Shown here: positions 32,900 to 37,978 of the stretch, in pieces
Numbering within the stretch: position 1 is the stretch's first letter
Layout of the letters: each line of letters opens with the position of its first letter
Origin: JBDKVA01 sp039679375
GTDB taxonomy: Bacteria > Bacillota > Clostridia > Acetivibrionales > DTU013
Assembly (NCBI GenBank): GCA_039679375.1
Contig: JBDKVA010000168.1
Coordinates: 1 to 37,978, forward strand
DNA length: 37,978 nt
Direction of reading: 5' to 3'
Notes under the pieces: model-generated
Seen by the model: the letters and a program-made list of their open reading frames with translations, nothing else
Told to the model about the DNA's origin: nothing
Databases searched by the model: none
Translations under genes and position numbers: made by a program

Positions 32900-34207
32900 A
32901 TGAAAAGACTGATTTCGTTGTCAATAATACTGATCATATTATTGATGAATACCAGTATTGCATTTGCACAACCACCGGCTCTTGATGTCGGCGCCTACAT
33001 ATTGATGGACCTCAAGTCGGGCGAGGTATTGTGCGAAAAAGATTCACAAAAGACCCTTTATCCTGCCAGCACCACTAAAATCATGACCGCCATACTCGCT
33101 CTTGAAATGGGCGACATGAATCAGGAAATGACCGCCAGCCAGTCTGCCATAGATGATATCGGAGAAGACGGAAGCAATATCGGTATCATTCCCGGTGAAA
33201 AAATCAAATTGGAAAACTTGCTGCAGGCACTTTTAATCAGTTCAGCCAACGAAACGGCAAACATCATTGCTGAAAATCTATGCAAAAGCCGTGATGAATT
33301 TGTCAGCCTGATGAATCAGCGGGCAAAGGAGCTTGGCGCAACAAACACCCATTTCATCAACACCTGCGGCATCCACGACCCGATGCATTATACAACTGCC
33401 TCCGACCTGGCTAAAATAGCCATGCATGCTATGACCATACCGAAGTTCAGGGAAATTGTAAGCACACCCTCTTATAAAATGCCCGTCACAAATAAACATT
33501 CCGAATGGTCTATTCTTTCAAATACAAACAAATTGATGATTACCGATAAAAATGAACTGTATAAAATAAACGGTATAAAGACGGGCTTTACGGGACCAGC
33601 AGGTTATAACCTCGTTTCCTCGGCGATTGACAGTAACGGCATGGAGCTGATCGCCGTTGTAATGTCCGTTAAGAATGAAAATGCACCTGAAAATATACAG
33701 ACCTATTCAAAGGAACTGCTGGATTATGGTTTCAATAATTTCAAACGTGTCAGCCTGCTCGAAAAGGATCAGGTTTACAGGAATGTAAAGGTGGAAGGTG
33801 CAATAGACACTTACGGCCTCAACCTCGTCACCTCGGACGGTCTGAACTGCATTCTTCCGAAGGCGGAAGCACAAAGAAACATTAAAGAGATCCCGCATAT
33901 CACGGAAAATATCTCTGCGCCTGTCAATAAAGGCGATATAATGGGCTATGTGGAATTTTTCAAGGACGACGTTTCCATAGGCAAGGTGGAATTGACTGCG
34001 GCCAGAGATATCGCACAAAAACCTGAGCCTGTAACAACGGCTTCAAAAATAAAAAAAGTTTTAGACAGTTTATATTTTAAAATAGTTCTTTATGTGTTAG
34101 GCTTTCTTGTATTTTTCATTATACTGAGGATGATCCTCAGGCGGATTTCGCGGAGGAGAATCAATTCGAGAAGAATTCACTCACGAAGAATTCATATGCG
34201 CAGGTAA
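32900..34207 (+). CDS. dacF: D-alanyl-D-alanine carboxypeptidase (DacF/PBP5-type)
   Basis: Trims the terminal D-Ala of peptidoglycan stem peptides outside the membrane. Signal peptide to about residue 23 (AFA). The serine motif is STTK (57-60), the second motif is SAN (near 135), and KTG is in the GIKTGFTG loop. A C-terminal PBP5-associated domain is followed by a transmembrane helix (VLYVLGFLVFFIILRMIL) and an Arg-rich tail with repeated RRI(N/H)SRR-like units. ATG at 32900 has GGAGG 6 bases upstream; the earlier ATG at 32843 has none. DacF types act in vegetative wall or spore cortex synthesis. Length is 435. Confidence 0.93.
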   Translation: MKRLISLSIILIILLMNTSIAFAQPPALDVGAYILMDLKSGEVLCEKDSQKTLYPASTTKIMTAILALEMGDMNQEMTASQSAIDDIGEDGSNIGIIPGEKIKLENLLQALLISSANETANIIAENLCKSRDEFVSLMNQRAKELGATNTHFINTCGIHDPMHYTTASDLAKIAMHAMTIPKFREIVSTPSYKMPVTNKHSEWSILSNTNKLMITDKNELYKINGIKTGFTGPAGYNLVSSAIDSNGMELIAVVMSVKNENAPENIQTYSKELLDYGFNNFKRVSLLEKDQVYRNVKVEGAIDTYGLNLVTSDGLNCILPKAEAQRNIKEIPHITENISAPVNKGDIMGYVEFFKDDVSIGKVELTAARDIAQKPEPVTTASKIKKVLDSLYFKIVLYVLGFLVFFIILRMILRRISRRRINSRRIHSRRIHMRR

Positions 34208-34287
34208 TTCAGAACGCCGCTGCATCACACCTATGAATGTACCTTCGTTTTTTTGCTGATGCTGCAGAACTGCTCCAAAATCAAAAG

Positions 34288-34306
34288 GGCTTGAAGCCCT
34301 TTCAAA
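34288..34306 (+). terminator. hairpin after dacF
   Basis: AAAGGGCTTGAAGCCCTTT folds into an 8-bp stem with a short loop. T-tract is weak (TTTCAAATTT follows). It is the probable end of dacF transcription. Confidence 0.6.
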
Positions 34307-34339
34307 TTTGTATTTGCAGAAGTTGAAGAAAACATAGAA

Positions 34340-34364
34340 AGAGGAAGCCTATGGCTTCCTCTTA
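34340..34364 (-). terminator. hairpin after leuS
   Basis: GAGGAAGCC-TAT-GGCTTCCTC forms a perfect 9-bp stem flanked by AA/TT pairs. On the minus strand TTTCTATGTTTTC follows, a broken T-tract, fitting the end of the rsfS-leuS transcript. Confidence 0.7.
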
Positions 34365-34406
34365 TATTCTCGCCTGTTTTACTGAAGGACCGGCGATTGG
34401 GCTACT

Positions 34407-36887
34407 TTACTTCACGACTATATTGATAAGCTTTCCCGGAACAGCTATGACCTTGACCACCGTTTTACCGGCCAGCATCGCGATGATTTTTTTATCCTTC
34501 ATCACTGCTTCTTCCGTTTGCGCTTTATCCAATCCGGACGGCAGCATTATCTTTTCCTTGATCCTGCCATTGAACTGTATGCCTATCTCTGTCTCATCGC
34601 GTACCAGTGCCTTTTCATTCCAGGCAGGCCATTTCTGGTCAAATATGGAATACGGATACCCCATCTTCTCCCACAATTCCTCTGCCAGATGCGGTGCGAA
34701 TGGCGCAAGCATCTTCAGGAAATCTGCAATGGTATCAATGAAGATTGCCGAATTTTTTCCTGCGCCATCATATTTATACAGTGCATTCATAAGCTCCATC
34801 AGCCTTGCAATTGAAGTGTTGAACTGGAACCTGTCGACATCTTCCGTAACGCCTTTAATTGCGACATTCCTGATATAATTGAGTTCCTTGTCCGCGCTGA
34901 CAAGTGAACCTGAAGCTTTGCCGGCTGCGGCGTCCAAAGCCTTTTCCGACGAAGCGCCCGCAGATCCGCGGGCTTCAACGATACCCTCAATCAATCTCTC
35001 GATTCTGCCGACAAAACGGGAAATCGCCTTGATTCCATCGTCACTCCAGGGACCGCCCTCCGTATAGGCAAATCCGAATGCCAGATACATCCTGAAAACA
35101 TCGGAGCCATTCTCACGTATATATTCATCAGGCGATACGGTATTGCCCCTTGATTTGCTCATTTTGTTTCCATCCTGCCCCAGGATCGTTCCCTGGTGCA
35201 CAAGAGACAGGAACGGCTCGTCAAAATGCAGGTAACCCATATCACGCAAAGCCTTTGTAAAAAATCTTGCATACAGAAGATGCATTGCTGCGTGCTCGGC
35301 GCCGCCCACATACTTGTCTACGGGAAGCATTTTATCGATCCATTCGGTATTGAATGCTTCCCTGTCGTTTTTATTGTCCGGATAGCGCAGGAAATACCAG
35401 GACGAGCAAACAAACGTATCCAGCGTATCGGCATCCCTCTTGGCAGGCTTCCCGCATTTGGGACATGGTACATTGGTGAATTCCTCACACTTGGCAAGCG
35501 GAGATTCGCCATCCGGCTTGAACTCCACATTGTAAGGAAGCTCTACAGGCAGATCCTTTTCCGGGACAGGCACGGCGCCGCAATGGTCGCAATGGATCAT
35601 CGGGATAGGCGCGCCCCAGTAACGCTGCCTGGATACCAGCCAGTCCCTGAGCCTGTAATTTATTTTTAACTCACCCTTGCCGTCCTTCTGCAGCTTCCGG
35701 ACTATCCCCTTTTTGGCTTCCTCCGATTTTACGCCGGAGAATTCGGCACTATCTACCAGCTTGCCGTATTCCACAAACGGCAGCGCATCGTCGACACCTT
35801 CATTGCCCTTAATGACGCGCCGGATCGGTAAATGATACTTCTGTGCGAATTCATAGTCCCTCTCGTCATGTGCCGGAACAGCCATGACACAACCGGTCCC
35901 ATAGCCTGCAAGCACGTAATCCGCTACCCAGATCGGGACCTTTTCGCCATTGACGGGGTTTATGGCATAAGCGCCGGTAAAGACGCCCGTCTTTTCCCTT
36001 ACCGTTGAGAGCCTTTCAATTTCACTTTGCTTCTTTGATACTTCCCTGTATTTTTCAACCGCAGCTTTGTTTTCGGACGTCGTGATCCTGTCCACGAGCT
36101 CATTTTCAGGAGCCAGGACTACATATGTAACGCCATAAAGCGTATCGGCGCGTGTGGTGAACACTTTAAAGGAGAAGCTCCCATTCGCCCCCTGGAATTC
36201 GAGCTCGGCGCCTTCCGACCTTCCGATCCAGTTCTGCTGGATTTTTTTCGTCTTCTCCGGCCAGTCCAGTTGAGGCAGGCAATCAAGAAGCTCCTGCGCG
36301 TATTCGGTTATTTTATAAAACCATTGGGTGAGATCTCTTTTTGTCACTTCATTATTGCATCTTTCACAGACGCCATCCACAACCTGCTCGTTTGCCAGAA
36401 CGGTTTTGCAGCTCGGGCACCAGTTCACGGGCGCTTTTTTCCTGTAGGCAAGCCCTTTTTCATACAGCTTCAGGAATATCCACTGAGTCCACTTGTAATA
36501 AGCGGGGTCGCACGTGATGACTTCATAATTCCAGTCAAAGCTTGCTCCCATCTTTTTAAGCTGCTCCTCCATGGTTCGGATGTTTTTATATGTTGAATCC
36601 TTGGGATGAATACCCGTTTTAATAGCATAATTTTCAGCAGGCAGCCCGAATGCGTCGAAACCCTGCGGATGGAATACATTGAAGCCCTGCATCCTCTTAA
36701 ATCTCGCCCATGAATCCGCCAGGCCGAAATTGTACCAATGCCCCACATGCAAATTTGCGCCTGAAGGGTATGAAAACATTTCAAGACAGTATAGTTTGTT
36801 ATCAACCTTTTCCGGATCGAATCTGTACAAACCGGTTTCTTCCCACTTTTTCTGCCACTTTCTGTCTGATTCTATTGAATAAGCCAA
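34407..36887 (-). CDS. leuS: leucine--tRNA ligase
   Basis: Class I synthetase of 826 residues that charges tRNA-Leu and edits misacylated tRNA. HVGH at 47-50 is the HIGH motif, a zinc-ribbon-like CPSC...CERC lies near 160-180, the editing domain contains GTGCVMAVPAHDERDYEFA, a second CPKCGKPAKRD knuckle is near 500, and KMSKS occurs in DGNKMSKSRGN. TTG at 36887 is chosen because AAGGAG lies 9 bases upstream; upstream ATGs at 36911 and 36929 have no site. It is 51 bp after rsfS. No T-box is visible before it, unlike thrS. Confidence 0.96.
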   Translation of the reverse strand: MAYSIESDRKWQKKWEETGLYRFDPEKVDNKLYCLEMFSYPSGANLHVGHWYNFGLADSWARFKRMQGFNVFHPQGFDAFGLPAENYAIKTGIHPKDSTYKNIRTMEEQLKKMGASFDWNYEVITCDPAYYKWTQWIFLKLYEKGLAYRKKAPVNWCPSCKTVLANEQVVDGVCERCNNEVTKRDLTQWFYKITEYAQELLDCLPQLDWPEKTKKIQQNWIGRSEGAELEFQGANGSFSFKVFTTRADTLYGVTYVVLAPENELVDRITTSENKAAVEKYREVSKKQSEIERLSTVREKTGVFTGAYAINPVNGEKVPIWVADYVLAGYGTGCVMAVPAHDERDYEFAQKYHLPIRRVIKGNEGVDDALPFVEYGKLVDSAEFSGVKSEEAKKGIVRKLQKDGKGELKINYRLRDWLVSRQRYWGAPIPMIHCDHCGAVPVPEKDLPVELPYNVEFKPDGESPLAKCEEFTNVPCPKCGKPAKRDADTLDTFVCSSWYFLRYPDNKNDREAFNTEWIDKMLPVDKYVGGAEHAAMHLLYARFFTKALRDMGYLHFDEPFLSLVHQGTILGQDGNKMSKSRGNTVSPDEYIRENGSDVFRMYLAFGFAYTEGGPWSDDGIKAISRFVGRIERLIEGIVEARGSAGASSEKALDAAAGKASGSLVSADKELNYIRNVAIKGVTEDVDRFQFNTSIARLMELMNALYKYDGAGKNSAIFIDTIADFLKMLAPFAPHLAEELWEKMGYPYSIFDQKWPAWNEKALVRDETEIGIQFNGRIKEKIMLPSGLDKAQTEEAVMKDKKIIAMLAGKTVVKVIAVPGKLINIVVK

Positions 36888-36938
36888 TATAAACAGCTCC
36901 TTCCGCTGCATAGTATGTTTGATCAACAATTTTGATTG

Positions 36939-37307
36939 CTATTTTATAATATCCCGTTCATCAAGCTCGTCAGGCGTCCTGAACTTACCGTCTGACCAGA
37001 TCCTTTCGAGATTGTAGAAGCTTCTGTCCTCCTTATGGAATATGTGCACCACCAGATCGCCAAAATCCAGCAGAATCCATCTTGCGCTTTCGTAGCCTTC
37101 CATGTGGATCATATTATAACCTGCCTCACCCATTTTAAAGGCCAGTTCATCTGCCAGTGTCCTGTTATGGGTGGTGGAGGTTCCGCTGCATATAATAAAA
37201 TAGTCCGCCAGTACCGAGACCTCTGAAATATCTATGATTTCGAGGTCAACGGCCTTTTTGTCCTCCAAAATCTCATAAGCCTTGTCTGCAATTTTTTTGA
37301 TGCTCAA
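36939..37307 (-). CDS. rsfS: ribosome silencing factor RsfS
   Basis: Binds L14 of the 50S subunit and blocks subunit joining in starved cells. The 122 residues match the RsfS/Iojap family: VDLEIIDISEVSVLADYFIICSG, MEGYESARWILLDFGDLVVHIF and FYNLERIWSDG. TTG at 37307 has GGAGG at 37316-37320, 8 bases upstream; longer frames reaching 37442 lack a site. It heads a unit with leuS. Confidence 0.95.
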   Translation of the reverse strand: MSIKKIADKAYEILEDKKAVDLEIIDISEVSVLADYFIICSGTSTTHNRTLADELAFKMGEAGYNMIHMEGYESARWILLDFGDLVVHIFHKEDRSFYNLERIWSDGKFRTPDELDERDIIK

Positions 37308-37389
37308 GAAATAATCCTCCTCAAAGCCGCCCTTGCGGAGCGTTGTTTCAACTATTATACCACTATTGTTCATAATTTGTGAATAAAAA

Positions 37390-37776
37390 TTAGGGCGATG
37401 AAGAATCCTTCTTTTGTTTCTTCCCCTTGCGGAACATTTCATATACGCTCATCGCCAGCAAAAACACCCCAAAAAGCCGCTTCAAATCGTTCCCCGTAAG
37501 CCGTATGGCCAGCCGCGAGCCCAAATACGCGCCGCACAGGCCGAAGGCGATGATCGGCAGAGCCATTTTGAAGTCGATCTTCTTATTCCGGATATGTATG
37601 ATCAAAGCAATGATTGCAGTTGGTATGAAGAAAAGCAGGTTGACGCTCTGGGCAATATGCTGTTCCGGGTTCATCGCAAGCACCAGCGCCGGGATAAGGA
37701 TGGCCCCTCCGCCCATTCCCATCCCGCTGACGACGCCTGCAGCCAGTCCAATTAAAAATAGAATGAATGTTTCCAC
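37390..37776 (-). CDS. half-size TauE/SafE (TSUP) membrane transporter
   Basis: The 128 residues give four hydrophobic segments with the TSUP opening GLAAGVVSGMGMGGGAILIPAL and the second element FGLCGAYLGSRLAIRL. Full-length TauE/SafE proteins are about 250 residues with two such halves, so this is one half. A second half-size gene of the same family lies directly upstream. Together they may form a heterodimeric exporter of sulfite, sulfoacetate or other organosulfur anions, as known in the family; the substrate here is unknown. GTG at 37776 has GGGAGG 12 bases upstream. Confidence 0.88.
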   Translation of the reverse strand: METFILFLIGLAAGVVSGMGMGGGAILIPALVLAMNPEQHIAQSVNLLFFIPTAIIALIIHIRNKKIDFKMALPIIAFGLCGAYLGSRLAIRLTGNDLKRLFGVFLLAMSVYEMFRKGKKQKKDSSSP

Positions 37777-37811
37777 TCCGGCCAGGTACCTCCCGCTTTA
37801 AATTATAAAAA

Positions 37812-37978
37812 CTACATCATCATCCTGATTCCCGCAGCAGCCATAAAAACTGCAAAGATTTTACGCAGCAGGTTTTCAGGGCACACGTTCAAAAGCCTGG
37901 CGCCGATATAACCTCCAGCGAGCCCGCCTGAAACGACCTTTAGGGTAAGTCCCCAGTCGGCGTAGCCGTTTGATATGT
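37812..37978 (-). CDS. second TauE/SafE half-transporter (partial, cut by window edge)
   Basis: An open frame runs from the window edge to the TAG at 37812-37814 and encodes about 54 residues, including KVVSGGLAGGYIGARLL and LLRKIFAVFMAAAGIRMMM. This is the C-terminal end of a TSUP half, matching the corresponding part of the next gene. The start lies outside the window. It is 35 bp upstream of the companion half and probably co-transcribed. Confidence 0.85.
   Translation of the reverse strand, partial: ISNGYADWGLTLKVVSGGLAGGYIGARLLNVCPENLLRKIFAVFMAAAGIRMMM

Overview
The window looks like the chromosome of a spore-forming, low-to-medium GC member of the Clostridia. Pointers are a GerMN-type germination lipoprotein, a DacF-like carboxypeptidase, a surface protein with three SLH domains, a T-box-controlled thrS, strong AGGAGG ribosome binding sites, and many TTG/GTG starts. 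Species cannot be named from the sequence alone. No rRNA, tRNA, CRISPR array, complete insertion sequence or prophage was seen. Mobile DNA is limited to a broken IS982-like transposase fragment and small REP-like elements.

Layout. 1-418: a candidate structured RNA (6S-like, or another class) followed by a perfect 30-bp inverted repeat carrying the GGGGACGGTTCT motif. 419-2174 (-): aroE-aroD, a shikimate pathway pair behind a sigma-A promoter. 2395-4244 (-): a lipoprotein and a membrane-anchored seven-repeat beta-propeller. 4414-6271 (-): a GyrI-like protein, an AraC/GyrI regulator, and the remains of a second AraC gene and of a transposase. 6465-7730 (+): a lipoprotein of unknown function. 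7843-9304 (-): thyA-folA. 9321-11570 (-): thrS with promoter, T-box and terminator. 11580-15167 (-): a 1195-residue SLH surface protein. 15531-16619 (+): a Gfo/Idh/MocA oxidoreductase.

16740-26724 (-) is the most interesting block. It is a ten-gene, same-strand cluster: iclR, a 2-hydroxyacid dehydrogenase, a DgoK-type 2-keto-3-deoxy-sugar-acid kinase, a DapA/KDG-aldolase-type lyase, a complete LivKHMGF-type ABC importer, and a LarA-like (nickel-pincer racemase family) protein. Two matching palindromes, TGAAAC-N3-GTTTCA and TGAAAC-N3-GTTTTA, sit just downstream of the -10 element of the main operon and of the iclR promoter. They resemble the operators of KdgR, an IclR-family repressor of keto-deoxy-gluconate catabolism. 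I infer a self-regulated uptake and breakdown module for a sugar acid or hydroxy acid, using an amino-acid-type importer and a LarA-family epimerase. The substrate is not known.

27035-30600 (+): a small membrane protein, an accessory (SecA2-like) SecA behind a leader full of small hairpins, and two small unknown proteins; the last (49 residues) is short and easily missed. 30771-32725 (-): a GerMN lipoprotein and a ComEA-like DNA-binding protein. 32900-34207 (+): a D-Ala-D-Ala carboxypeptidase. 34407-37978 (-): two half-size TauE/SafE transporter genes (one cut by the window edge), rsfS and leuS.
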